A stretch of DNA of 64,000 nucleotides, taken from positions 17,554,062 through 17,618,061 of the forward strand of contig CM055611.1 of NCBI GenBank assembly GCA_029379385.1. The letters are read 5' to 3'. How positions within the stretch are numbered: the stretch's first letter is position 1; every line of letters starts with the position of its first letter. Below, piece after piece: positions 22,995 through 35,042 of the stretch. Below the pieces are notes generated by a model. That model saw only the letters and a list, made by a program, of their open reading frames with translations, ran no database searches and was not told where the DNA came from. This DNA comes from Quillaja saponaria (lineage: Eukaryota > Streptophyta > Magnoliopsida > Fabales > Quillajaceae). The translations under genes and the position numbers were made by a program.

Positions 22995-23857
22995 CTGGGG
23001 TGTTCATGGCAGATCAATTTGATTGACCGGATTGGATTGAAGATATTGTTACTTGGATTGAATTGGAGATATTGTTGTTTGGATTGGATTAGCCCTAATT
23101 TATTAATGTTATTAGATTGAATTTATTCAATATTCCAAAAGTTAGTAATCCGATCTAATCTGGTCCAATCCAATTATTTATATACTAATATATTCCTATA
23201 AAGTCGTAAAATTCCTTAATTATTTAATCAAGAAATAACTAATTTTCAGTAACTAGGTCTTAGCTCAACTTGTTAAGGCAAATATAGAAAACTAACTTTT
23301 AGTCCCTATATCAGCCCAATTACGCCCATTTTGTATATAGCTTACCTTTTGTGTTTATATAAATAATAGGCTTGTAAATGTAAATATATTATTATTGTAC
23401 TTTTTGAAACATAGTGTTTACCTGTTAAAGATTTAAAGTAGGTTATTACTCTATACAATTTATTACAATAACTTATTATTAATTTATTACAAGTTACTAC
23501 TTAAGCAAGTAATTTATAAAATAGGATCAATTGTATTTTACCTCATGAACTACTACATTTTTTGTAATAGTTTCCATGAATTATGAATTAGGTATATAAC
23601 CCTCTTATTTAAGTCATTATTGAAAAATAACCACCAATCATCTAAATTATTAATACTGAACTATCATTGTTATAAGTTTTCTAATATCTTTTTTCTTTCT
23701 CTTAATTATTATTTTTTTCCTAATAATTGAACTACCTATATTGAACCTATTTAGTATTGCTTGAAATATATAATATATTAATAAAATCAACATAAAGTGA
23801 TCAATTTGATAAAAGAACAAAAACTAGAAAAATGGAAAGCACATTAAAAAACTTATA
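22995..23857. mobile_element. Truncated copy of the hAT-like element
   Basis: It begins CTGGGGTGTTCATGG after the same ATGAATAGT flank as the complete element at 13845 and follows it to 23857, where it is cut off by a rearrangement. The right end and the second direct repeat are missing. It therefore arrived by segmental duplication, not by its own transposition. Confidence 0.7.
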
Positions 23858-26375
23858 TTTATTATTTTACTTAAAATTATCTCGACTCAATGCAATAAAC
23901 ATGTTAATTTATTTATTATTTTATATTTTATTACTTAAAATTATCAATTGACTTCGTTAAAATATAATTAAAATATTTTAGAAGCAAATTTTACATGTTT
24001 GTCATTTTTAGTTTTTTTTTTTTTTTAAAAAAAAAAAGAAGAAGAAGTAAAGTTTGCAATATATATTAGTTAAATATATAGTTTTAAAAAAAGAAGAAGT
24101 AAGGTCTTCAAATAATATTTATTAGATGTGATTACAATTTTAGAGATTTTAAGAGCTACCTCAAAAACTTTAATAGATGTGAAAAATTATCACCTAATCA
24201 AGTTGTAGAGAAAGTGAGTGGTTTAAATTTTTAAATAACACTTATTAGATATGATTACAATTTTGAGAGATTTTATGAGTTACCTGAAAAACTTTAGTAG
24301 ATACGAAAAATATCACCTAATGAAATTTTGTATTAATTTCAATATAGAAAAGTTTGAATTTTTTTTCATGAGAAAAAAGTTTGCAAGGTTTTCCTGTGAT
24401 TGAAAATTAATGTACATCTTTAAATATGATTTAGATTTTGAAAAATTTTAGGAATTACATGAAAAATTTTAATAAATAAGAGAAAATCATTACCAATTAA
24501 GTTATGTATAAACTTCAATATAGAATTGTTAGATTTTTTATTTTATTTTTTAGAAAATTTATAAATTTTTTAATTCAAGAATATTTTTCAATTTATGAGA
24601 TTATAATTTAAATACATTATATTTTTTTTATCATTTTGTTTATGAATATTTTTTATGTCTGTATTTTGTATGTTTTATTTTAACATAACTAATTTTAAAT
24701 TATTTATTTTAAGAAAGAATAATTTTTATGAGTATAAATCATATTCATAGCCTTTACATTTAAATAAATTTGAATGGTGAATGAAAATTGTGAACCAAAC
24801 TTTTTTTGAGGGAGAAATGAAGCAAAGAGTTCATCAGAAAATATTAAAACATAATTATTAATATAGAAAAGATGCATGGGTCACTTTTACTCTCTTAGAG
24901 ATACACGACTCTACTGACAAATCACGATAGCCTAATGTTATATGTTTGTCAGTTATCCAATCTGGCATGATTTCTATCGTTATTGCATGAAATGGTCGTT
25001 ACTTCATTCCCTCTCACTAGATTTGAGAGATCCAAAAGTTTCTATCTTATCTTCTTTCACTTTGCCTTCACATAATTTTGGTTATCCAAAATTTTGTGAC
25101 TTTATTTGCTGCTAATCATGGTCACAATTATCAAGCAATCCTCTAACTGCCCAAGGCAATCCGCCAAGTGACCAACTTTCACTCTTCTGTACCATGCTGA
25201 TGTCATCTTAACAACTATCATGTGTATGTAGAGGTATATTGGCAAAAAGGTAAAGAATGATCATAATTATAATGTTCAATTTTTATTGAATAAATACAAA
25301 GGGTCAAATAATTGGAAGAGACATGAGAAAAAGAGAGTGAGATTACAAGTATTTTTTATTAGAATTCATAGAGACATGAGTTTAGATAATTGCTATTGAC
25401 AACTAATAAAAAAAATAAAAGATTTGAGAAGAAAAAGTGACAAGAGAAACGCTTCAAATTTAGGTTTGAAGAGAATTACATCATTAACCCCCACCAAAAT
25501 GAAAGCACGTGACATGGAAAAAATCTAAAACAGCAAAAAGTTCAGCACATGACAGCTCCAATTGGGGAACAGTTTTATTATATTGTATGATTGCACGACA
25601 GCTGCAGTTTATAGAAAAAAACCATTCTTATAACCTACACAATGTACACAAAAAACATTATTTGGTCTTTCCATCAATTCCTATTGGCTGGCAATTAATT
25701 GATTTCAAAATAAATAAAAATTAGAACTAGAAGTGACAAAGATATCTCAGTCAAATATGAGATCTTGTGCAAGCAATTCGTGATGCGACTTCAAGCCTTA
25801 CACAAGTTGATTCTTATATCGACGAGCATTGCTTCTCTGCTCATTAAAGCAATTTGCAACTTCATGTCAACTTTTGCCGACATACGTACCATCAAAATGG
25901 AACACTTTCTTCAATCATGTAAACAAAATAGCCACCCTTTGTGTCCATCAGCTTCACATTGCTTTTTAGATATATCTTGGAGATACGATATAATTCACCG
26001 AACTAGAAAATTTATATAAATTCACTTCAAATTTCGAACCTAAAAAATCACCAAAAGAAAGCGTTTTTTTTATAATTCTTATCTTTCATATAATCCACAA
26101 TAATATCTGAAAAAAGAAAATGAAATATATGTAATACTTCATTATTCTTATGCAACTTTCCACTTTCCTTTGTTAAAAGTTCCAAATATGTATAAAATAT
26201 TTATAATTGATATTTAGAGCAATCTACATGAGATATTATTTTGCCTAATTGAGAGGGAATCGACATTCTAACAGCATCACTCCAAATTCCATATGCGCCA
26301 AAGTCTTATCCTCCATACATGTTGAAATTTCAGGTTGTGCAACTTTTGTACCCTATATGGTTTTTGTTATAATTA
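23858..26375 (+). repeat. Large upstream block, copy 2, ending in an orphan HyPRP promoter
   Basis: This matches 18486-20970 and, more closely, 26870-29396 (offset about 3,010-3,020 bp, a tandem duplication). The last 240 bp are a HyPRP distal promoter with GTTGTGCAACTTTTGT at 26334-26349 and the CTATATGG motif. At 26375 it stops before the TATA box and is joined to downstream flank, so no gene follows. The open frames at 25509-25724, 25765-26019 and 26249-26431 lie in promoter sequence. Confidence 0.75.
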
Positions 26376-26990
26376 GAAGAACAGATTGTGGTTGTGAGTC
26401 TGAGAAGGATAAAAGTTTGTTTGGCTTTTAATTGTTAGGATTTCTTTTAATACATAACAATGCTCAATTTGTCGGGTTGGTTAATTGTACATTAATTGTC
26501 CATATAATTCATACTTAGCCTTATAAACTAACATGGATACGATAGAATACACTTGCACAAAAAAAATAAAAAATAAAAATTTGAGACATGTTAGACTAAC
26601 GTGGTCCTTATTTGCACAAAATATGAAACACAGTGTGGTATCCCGGGTAGCACAGGCAGAGCTATAATTACGAAAAGTTTGCTATTTGAGCCTAAGATGG
26701 GTGCACAAAGTTATTATATCAACTTGTCAATTTCACTGTATCAACATAAATTTAAATTGTAAATTCATAATATTTTTTTATAAATTTAACATTTTTATTT
26801 TATTTATTAAATTTTTTGTGTTGTGTGTATTTTTTATATATTTCATTTTATTTTTATATATTTGTTATAAAATTATTTACTTCTAAACTCTCTCGACTCA
26901 ATGCAATAAACATGTTAATTTATTTATTATTTTATATTTTATTACTTAAAATTATCAATTGACTTCGTTAAAATATAATTAAAACATTTT
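26376..26990 (+). repeat. HyPRP 3'-flank fragment, copy 3
   Basis: From GAAGAACAGATTGTGG this follows 17797-18485 (and 1095-1790). Everything of a HyPRP transcription unit between the distal promoter and a point about 1.05 kb past the stop is missing at this site. Confidence 0.75.
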
Positions 26991-29441
26991 AGAAGCAAAT
27001 TTTACATGTTTGTCATTTTTATTTATTTATTTATTTTAAAAGAAAAAAAGAAGAAGAAGAAGTAAAGTTTGCAATAAATATTAGTTAAATATATAGTTTT
27101 AAAAAAAGAAGAAGTAAAGTCTTAAAAGAATATTTATTGGATGTGATTACAATTTTAGAGATTTTAAAAGCTACCTCAAAAACTTTAATAGATGTGAAAA
27201 ATTATCACCTAATCAAGTTGTAGAGAAAGTGAGTGGTTTAACTTTTTTAAATAACATTTATTAGATATGATTACAATTTTGAGAGATTTTATGAGTTGCC
27301 TGAAAAATTTTAGTAGATACGAAAAAAACCACCTAATGAAATTTTGTATTAATTTCAATATAGAAAAGTTTGAATTTTTTTTCATGAGAAAAAAGTTTGC
27401 AAGGTTTTTCCTGTAATTGAAAATTAATGTACATCATTAAATATGATTTAGATTTTGAAAAATTTTAGGAATTACATAAAAAATTTAATAAATAAGAGAA
27501 AATCATTACCAATTAAGTTATGTATTAACTTCAATATAGAATTGTTAGATTTTTTATTTTAATTTTTTAGAAAATTTATATATTTTTTAATTCAATAATA
27601 TTTTTCAATTTATGAGATTATAATTTAAATACATTATATATTTTTTTTTATCATTTTATTTATGAATATTTTTTATGTTGGTATTTTGTATGTTTTATTT
27701 TAACATAACTAATTTTAAATTATTTATTTTAAGAATAATTTTTATGAGTATAAATCATATTCATAGCCTTGACATTTAAATAAATTTGAATGGTGAATGA
27801 AAATTTTGAACCAAACTTTTTTTTAGGGAGAAATGAAGCAAATAGTTCATTAGAAAATATCAAAACATAATTATTAATATAGAAAAGATGCATGGGTCAC
27901 TTTTAATCTCTTAGAGATACATGACTCTATTGACAAATCTCAATAGTTTGATATTCTATGTTTGTCAGTTGTCCAATCTAGCATGATTTCAATCGTTATT
28001 GCATGAAATGATCTTTAGTTCGTTCCCTTTCACTAGATTTGAGATACCAAAAAGTTTCTATCTTATCTTCTTTCACTTTGCCTTCACATAATTTTGGTTA
28101 TCTAAATTTGTGTGACTTTATTTGTTGCTAATCATGATCACAATTATCAAGCAATTCTCTAAATGACCAAGCCAATCTTCCAAGTGACCAACTTTCACTC
28201 TTTTGTACCATCACCGTTGATGTTATCTTAACAACTACCATGTGTATGTAGAGGTATATTGGCATAAAGGTGAAGAATGATCTTAGTTATAATGTTTAAT
28301 TTTTGTTAAATAAAGACAAAGAGTCACATAATGAAAAGAGAAAAAAGAGAGTGAGATTATAGTATTTTTTATTAGAATGCACAGAAACATAAGTTTAGGT
28401 AATTGCTATTGAAAAAATAAAGGTTTTGAGAAGAAAAAGTGGAAAGAGAAACGCTTCAAATTTAGGTTTGAAGAGAATTACATCATTAACCCCCCCCACC
28501 AAAATAAAAGCATCTGACATATGGAAAAAATCTAAAACAGCAAAAAGTTCAGCACATGACAGCTTCAATTGGGGAACAGTTTTATTATATTGTATGATTG
28601 CACGACAGCTGCAGTTTATTAGAAAAAAAAACCATTCTTATAACCTACACAATGTACACAAAAAACATTATTTGGTCTTTCCATCAATTCCTATTGGCTG
28701 GCAATTAATTGATTTCAAAATAAATAAAAATTAGAACTAGAAGTGACAAAGATATCTCAGTCAAATATGAGATCTTGTGCAAGCAATTCGTGATGCGACT
28801 TCAAGGCCTTACACAAGTTGATTCTTATATCGACGAGCATTGCTTCTCTGCTCATTAAAGCAATTTGCAACTTCATGTCAACTTTTGCCGACATACGTAC
28901 CATCAAAATGGAACACTTTCTTCAATCATGTAAACAAACAAAATAGCCACCCTTTGTGTCCATCAGCTTCACATTGCTTTTTAGATATATCTTGGAGATA
29001 CGATATAATTCACCGACTTAGAAAATTTATATAAATTCACTTCAAATTTCGAACCTAAAAAATCACCAAAAGAAAGCGTTTTTTTTTATTATTCTTATCC
29101 TTCATATAATCCACAATAATATCTGAAAAAAGAAAATGAAATATATGTAATACTTCATTATTCTTATGCAACTTTCCACTTTCCTTTGTTAAAAGTTCCT
29201 AAATATGTATAAAATATTTATAATTGATATTTAGAGCAATCTACATGAGATATTATTTTGCCTAATTGAGAGGGAATCGACATTCTAACAGCATCACTCC
29301 AAATTCCATATGCGCCAAAGTCTTATCCTCCATACATGTTGAAATTTCAGGTTGTGCAACTTTTGTACCCTATATGGATTTTGTTATAATTATTCTAATT
29401 TATTATTTATTAAACACATTAAAAAAACCAGAATCCCCACC
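26991..29441 (+). repeat. Large upstream block, copy 3
   Basis: Third and last copy of the 2.4-2.5 kb block, nearly identical to copy 2 in its promoter half (for example 25725-26375 against 28730-29396). It keeps the full promoter and leads into the complete gene at 29545. The frames at 28426-28734, 28840-29034 and 29266-29502 lie in non-coding flank. Confidence 0.75.
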
Positions 29442-29449
29442 TATAAATA
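29442..29449 (+). promoter_or_regulatory. TATA box of the HyPRP at 29545
   Basis: TATAAATA, 103 bases before the ATG. Context matches the 21017 box (CCCCACC before, CCTTAGC after). Confidence 0.8.
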
Positions 29450-29544
29450 CCTTAGCAAACTTGTTCATTTTTCATCAACCACAAAATCATCTTTCTAATT
29501 AAACTACTTTTAAGCCACTAAATAGCTCACAAACTGTTCAACAA

Positions 29545-30642
29545 ATGGCTTCAAAGAATATTCTATACACTGCCATTCTCCTCTCCCTGAACCTCATCTT
29601 CCTTAACATGGTTAGCTCCACGTATGTCCCTTGCCCACCTCCTCCTAAATCAAATGGTCATACTAACCCACCAGCCACCCTACCACCCCTTCTACTAAAC
29701 CACCATCCACCCCCACGACCCCTTCCACTAAACCACCTGCCACCCCTGCCACCCCCGCCACCCCCGCCACCCCCGCCACCCCTTCTACTAAACCACCATC
29801 CACCCCTACCACCCCTTCTACTAAACCACCTACCACCCCTTCAACTAAACCACCGGCCACCCCCGCAACCCCTGCCACCCCCGCCACCCCTGCCACCCCA
29901 GACACGCCAGCCACCCCCCGCCACCCCTGCCACCCCTTCTACTAAACCACCTACCACCCCTTCAACTAAACCACCGGCCACCCCTGCCACCCCCGCCACC
30001 CCTGCCACCCCAGACACGCCAGCCACCCCAGCCACCCCCGCCACCCCAGACACGCCAGCCACCCCCGCCACCCCAGACACGCCAGCCACTCCCGCCACCC
30101 CAGACACGCCAGCCACCCCCGCCACCCCAGCCAAGCCAGCCACCCCTGCCACCCCAGACACGCCAGCACCCCCGCCACCCCAGACACGCCAGCCACCCCC
30201 GCCACCCCAGACACGCCAGCCACCCCCGCCACCCCAGCCAAGCCAGCCACCCCCGCCACCCCTGCCACCCCAGACACGCCAGCCACCCCCGCCACCCCAG
30301 ACACGCCAGCCACCCCCGCCACCCCAGCCAAGCCAGCCACCCCCTCCCACCCCAGCCTGCCCTCCCACCCCTGCCATTAAGCGTTGTAATGTGGACGCAC
30401 TTAAGTTAGGTGCGTGTGCCAATGTGTTGAGTGGTTTGCTGAACCCTGTACTTGGGAAGCCACCAAAGGAACCATGCTGTGGCCTCATTAGTGGTCTTGC
30501 TGATCTTGAAGCTGCCGTTTGCCTTTGCACCGCCGTTAAAGCTAATATCCTTGGTATAATCAATCTTAACATACCAGTTGACTTGAGCTTGTTGCTTAAC
30601 TACTGTGGAAAGGGGACGCCCTCTGGTTTTCAGTGCTCTTAA
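29545..30642 (+). CDS. Expanded HyPRP with frame-switching proline domain, 365 aa
   Basis: Single exon. The signal peptide ([20 protein letters not shown], cleavage near VSS-TY) is followed by [10 protein letters not shown], a proline domain of about 245 residues, and an intact 8CM domain (residues 281-365, all eight Cys). Compared with the 218-aa copy the proline domain is more than twice as long and is built partly of a 27-bp unit encoding PDTPATPAT. One-base changes in C-runs near 29681, 29916, 30166 and 30341 move the reading out of the ATP frame and back twice. Residues 46 to about 123 and about 207-266 are therefore in another frame ([11 protein letters not shown] and [11 protein letters not shown] sequence) while both ends remain in the family frame. 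One extra Cys (TPAC) lies just before the 8CM domain. Promoter and 3' flank are normal. Sequencing or assembly error in the GC-rich repeat is the main alternative. Confidence 0.8.
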   Translation: MASKNILYTAILLSLNLIFLNMVSSTYVPCPPPPKSNGHTNPPATLPPLLLNHHPPPRPLPLNHLPPLPPPPPPPPPPPLLLNHHPPLPPLLLNHLPPLQLNHRPPPQPLPPPPPLPPQTRQPPPATPATPSTKPPTTPSTKPPATPATPATPATPDTPATPATPATPDTPATPATPDTPATPATPDTPATPATPAKPATPATPDTPAPPPPQTRQPPPPPQTRQPPPPPQPSQPPPPPLPPQTRQPPPPPQTRQPPPPPQPSQPPPPTPACPPTPAIKRCNVDALKLGACANVLSGLLNPVLGKPPKEPCCGLISGLADLEAAVCLCTAVKANILGIINLNIPVDLSLLLNYCGKGTPSGFQCS

Positions 30643-31216
30643 TCTTAGCTACTACCACTTAATTATGTTATGTTCCCTTCACGAGTTTCCTTTTAAATTT
30701 CTGCCATTTTCATTAGTGTTTTGCTTTGGATTCTAGCAGCCTGCTTGGATTGTGTCAAAAAGTATTTCACAGTTGATTTTAATTACTCTCATTTGATGGT
30801 CATGGAGGTAGCCTTAATAACCTTCTTGATCCATCACGCTCTGTATTTCTATGTAACATCATCTGATCAGAAATGAAATGATAGATAAATTTTCAGTCAA
30901 GTATTATTGATTATTCAATTAAAAGTGCTTTTCTTAACAAGTACAAACTCAAGCTATTTAAATCAAACAGGTCTAGTAATTAATCAAAATGGAAAGAAAA
31001 AAAAAACAACAGAAAATAACAACGATGGCGTTCTCATGTCAAGTGATTTGGAATTTTGGATAATGGTCTTTCTGTAGATATTTTAGATAGTATATTTTTA
31101 TAGATATTTGTAAGAGTGGGGATAAAGGTACTCGTTAATAATTAAAAATACAGTTAATATTTGATTAACTGACAGTGATAACACATTAGACCATTAGTCA
31201 CACTTAAATAAAATAA
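30643..31216 (+). repeat. HyPRP 3' flank, copy 4 (proximal part)
   Basis: This follows 56-620 and 16748-17300 with indels as far as the CACACTTAAATAAAAT segment at 31200, then diverges. It marks the right end of the HyPRP array. Confidence 0.7.
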
Positions 31217-31829
31217 ATGATAGTAAATAAGATTAGTGACAATGGGAAAATTAGATATATTGTTAGTGCAATTAATATTAATTTCTTAAAGTATTGTACA
31301 AATAACGATTCATTATTTTGTTCACTCAAGTTATGATCATTGTGATATATCAATAATTTAATGTATGTCATGTTCGCACATAATAAATAAAATTTTAGAC
31401 AAATTAAGTTTAAAGTGAATAAACAATAATTATATATATATATATACACTCACATGTATAAAATTAAAAAATATATTTTGCTTATATTATAGATTGACTT
31501 GAACTTTAGTTCATTTTATTTAAAGTGCATTAATAATAAAATTAGTTATGAGTATAATGAATTATAAAATAATAATTAAATATATATATATATATATTAG
31601 TTTTAATAAAGAATATTTATGTATGTGTATACATGTGATAAAAAATTAATTTCTATTCACATTATTGACTTGTTTAGAAGTCAAATTTAATTTATGAAAG
31701 TTCAATTAAGAAGTGATACAGGTATTTAAAACAAAAAAATAACAAAATTAATAATAATAATAACTAGTAATTATTTATATATCTAGATATATATATATAT
31801 ATTAAGGATGAATTATCACCATAAAGGTA
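31217..31829. other. AT-rich spacer at the array's right edge
   Basis: Very AT-rich with several TA microsatellites (about 31433-31446, 31580-31597, 31787-31801). No gene or clear element end is seen. Confidence 0.4.
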
Positions 31830-32301
31830 AAGTGAAGCCTTGACTTTACAATTTCTATTTATTGTCTTGTTTTTAGCTCTTTCTCACGTCCATCACCAAC
31901 CTGTTTCCTTCTTGGTTTTTTTTTCCTATTTGTATTTCTCTCCACCGCCTTCCCTCCTGGCTCTAGAAAATTCTGGTACTCTTTCACCTCCAAACGAGAG
32001 AGCTATTCTCTTTTCCCCTTTGTTTGTGGGTGACTTGCATAGGTTCAGCTCCTCTCTTGTTTAAGTTGTCATGGGATATGGTTGGGACAGCAAGCTTGGA
32101 GTTTGTGTGGGGTGCCCTGTTTTTCTTTCCTTGCTTTGTTCGTGAAGTTCTTGCTTCACTTTTTTTAGTGATAGTTGTAGCAAGCTGTAGGAGAACATCA
32201 GTGGCGTAGAAGACAGCTTGCTGGGCTTTGATTGTGGCAGCAGTTGGCCAATTGTGAAGGTCCTCTCCTCTGGTGGTTTGCAAGCTAAACAGTTTGGTCG
32301 A

Positions 32302-32313
32302 GGGGGGGGGGGG
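32302..32313 (+). repeat. G12 homopolymer
   Basis: Twelve consecutive G, rare in AT-rich plant DNA, in the left part of the unclassified repeat. Prone to sequencing error and possible G-quadruplex seed. Confidence 0.9.
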
Positions 32314-32671
32314 TTTTATTGGCAGCCAAGACTCAAAGCTGCTGTCCCCTGTTTTGGGCAGCAGCTTGATCATTTCGTTTTGCCAAGTTTTTGCCAGTCT
32401 GTTATGGAGCTAAGGAGGGAGGGTTTTGATTCTTTAATGGACTCGGCAGCAAGAGGGATAGGAGGTAAAAAAAAAAATTTCCTGCTTTCAGTGCTTTTGA
32501 TTTAGCTTAGGCATTAGAGTGCTTGTTAAAGACTTGTTGGAAATAAATTGTGTAAATGGTAGGAACGTATAATTTAGGTTCTTGGTTAACTTTGGATAAT
32601 TAATTTAAGTTGAAATTAATAATGGAAAGAAGAGTATCAAGAGTAAGTGGATTGTGTAAAATTGTAATAAT

Positions 32672-32674
<3 letters not shown>

Positions 32675-32714
<40 letters not shown>
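32675..32714 (+). repeat. (TA)20 microsatellite
   Basis: Forty bases of uninterrupted TA, the longest perfect dinucleotide repeat in the window. Confidence 0.95.
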
Positions 32715-32720
<6 letters not shown>

Positions 32721-35042
32721 ACATAATAGTTGAGTATATAAGTTTCACTAACTAAATGGTTAACTAGAAAGTATGGAATTTGAGCATGGTCATAGGTGGG
32801 CAAATAGGTAGTTGAGTATTTGGTTACTAGTACGTAATTGATTTGAATTGAATTCCATAACTGAATCATGAGTAATGCAAGGGTTAATTGAATGGTGTAG
32901 ATTATAGAGGAAATAATTTATGCACCCAATGTGTTTGATAAAATATTTACAAGAAAACTAGCTATAACTTTTAATTAAAACTTGGTAAATCTAGAGTTAA
33001 GTGGTTTTGAAGGGGTGCAGGGGGCAGATTTCGTAAGTAACAGAAATTTGGTATTTTGAGCATCTTCGGGGAAGAATTTAACTAAGAGTTCAAAAGATAA
33101 AATGTAGCTTATGGTCTTGAGATATTGTCTGCAAAATTTCGTATCTTGGTTCTAAGTATGCTATGAGTTAGAGCCATTAGACTTCAGCTGGTTCATACAG
33201 GATTTTTAGTGCCCTGTTTTTGGTTCATGTAAGAAATTAAGTGGGTTTAATGACAGATTTTAGGAAAAGTTTCTAAATAATAAAAATATAAATACTTGTC
33301 TATTAATAAACCCAACAAACGGAATTGGATTTCTCCTTTTCTAGAGAAGGTTATGTTCAATTAACTAAGGTAAGGTCAGAGCTGTCAAAATTCTACGTGT
33401 TGCATAATTTGATGCAATTTCAAACAATAAACTGTATTGATATAAAAATCTAAAAATTACAAATAATATACCTATTATAAATCTACATGTGTCTAGTATT
33501 TTATAAATTTTACTGAAACTGAATTCGGAGTTTCATGGAGAAAAATATGACCGTTAAAGTGGACATTGGTCCAAACCTTAAGTTTGGACATCTTTCATAT
33601 TTTTAACACACTAAATGTTTTCTATTCTTTTCTAATGGTTTCTCCTATTATATGCTTTGTCAAGATATTTAAAAGTCCTCTTCATTGATAACCTTATCAC
33701 CTAAAGTCTAATTCATATTAATTGACATGTAATAGTTTAAAGGAGAACTTTCATAAATAAACTTATATAAGTTGAGATATAGGTTTAGTAAATAAAATAG
33801 TATAACAATAACGTTTATGAACTAAGTAGTATTTGGAATTATGAATTTCAGTTCCGGATTCCAATGTGAACCTGATGAGACGCATGGACACAAGTGTGAG
33901 TGACGAATGAAATGGGTAACAGGTGACTGGTTAATTGCTGTCTTTAGGGGCTAGATTAGTATGTGTGATAATGTTTATTTAAATATGCGTGATACATGGA
34001 AAGTAAGCTAGTGGAGTATTTTAGTAATTTGCTTGAATAATATTTTCTTGATATTGGTTACTGTGTTGACATTGTTTGTGTTTGATAAGGGCCAACAAAG
34101 TGAGATTTTTATGAAAAGTGATTTTTATCTCCGAAATTAAAAGTCCAGGTACACCTAGGATACTTTGATTTAAAATCATGAGAAATTCTGATTCTGATAA
34201 ATATTTTTTTAAATTGAGTGCTCAGCCCCGGTGGGATGGATTGTGTACGGAGAATTAATCTGTTGTGCGGGTGCGTAAATGCCCGGTAGGGGGTGATAAT
34301 GTTGTGCGGGGCTGGGTTACTCGTTGGCCCTTTGGTTGTTTTGTTTGATACCATTGCTCTGATAAATTTGTGATCTTGTGTATCATGTGAATTGTGAATT
34401 TGTGAAACCTACAATGTGTATGTGTAATGTGAAATGTTATGTGAATCATTTTATATGATGTTAATATATATGTGATATGCTTGTGTTGTGTGATGCTAGT
34501 ACCTTTTGGGTACGATTTTTCACTCACTGAGTCCTGTATGACTCACTCCTTTCCTGTGGTTATATTTTTTTAGTAGCAGGACCTCAAAAGAAGTTAACCG
34601 CTAATATGAGATTTTGCTAAGGATTTGACGACAAGGTATGTCTCGGAATCTCATACTTGGAGTTAAGGATGAAAGTTTGCAGTCACATTAGAACTGTGGG
34701 TGTCAAATGTGGTATGATGTAATATTCTAGTACTTGTTTTGTTGATGATTTGAATGGAGCAGAGGTCCTTATGGTCTTTGTATTATGTTGAGTAATAAAA
34801 AGAGTTTACAAGGACTGTATTTTAAGGCATATTTCATATTGTAAGGGACCGTTGCCGAAATTTTCAGTAAGTGTAATTTGTTGTAATCAACCAACTTTTA
34901 ATGTTAACTTTTGTTTTTATAATCTCTTGGTTTTATTCATTGGTGAGTCAAGAGTCATGGTCGTTCCGTTATTTGAGTCAGGGTTACGGATGTTTGGTTA
35001 CTATTTCTCCGGTCAGTCATGTCTCCAGGGAGGGGTGTGACA

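Larger units (their letters stand above)
21283..23857 (+). repeat. Duplicated 2.6 kb block, copy 2 (of 12161-14697)
   Basis: The block carries a HyPRP promoter, a truncated HyPRP (22077), its 3' flank and the left part of a hAT-like element. Left junction at 21283 in the coding region of the previous copy; right junction at 23857/23858, where ACTTATA passes from hAT-element sequence into the 3'-flank type of sequence seen at 26890. Confidence 0.8.
31830..35042. mobile_element. Unclassified long repeat, possibly a large LTR or LARD
   Basis: About 3.2 kb of less AT-rich sequence without a convincing protein. The right end GGGAGGGGTGTGACA is the reverse complement of TGTCACACCCCTCCC, the usual start of long LTRs in Tekay/Del-type Ty3/gypsy elements. 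The phrases CTCAGCCCCGGTGGGATGG (about 34221) and TACGATTTTTCACTCACTGAG (about 34511) look like such LTR interiors. The left end is unclear. An ATCAT at 31336-31340 followed by TG would match the ATCAT after 35042 as a 5-bp duplication, but could be chance. It holds a G-run and a long TA repeat (separate entries). Confidence 0.4.

Noticed and set aside
23250..23285. tRNA-like A-box (TTAGCTCAACTTGTTAAGGC), possible SINE
   Set aside because: Only about 35 bp without a B-box or cloverleaf; it may be an indel relative to 14099.
29980..30350. CRISPR-like regular repeats
   Set aside because: These are coding minisatellite units in a plant gene with no spacers.
29663..30572. Long minus-strand frames rich in Gly-Val-Ala and Trp-Gly opposite the HyPRP proline repeats
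   Set aside because: They are the antisense reading of CCACCCCTGCC-type repeats and are not preserved as a protein; the same occurs opposite 16204-16677 and 4608-4919.
31984..32373. 129-aa minus-strand and overlapping plus-strand frames in the unclassified repeat
   Set aside because: Overlapping frames on both strands without motifs; most likely chance frames in a less AT-rich repeat.
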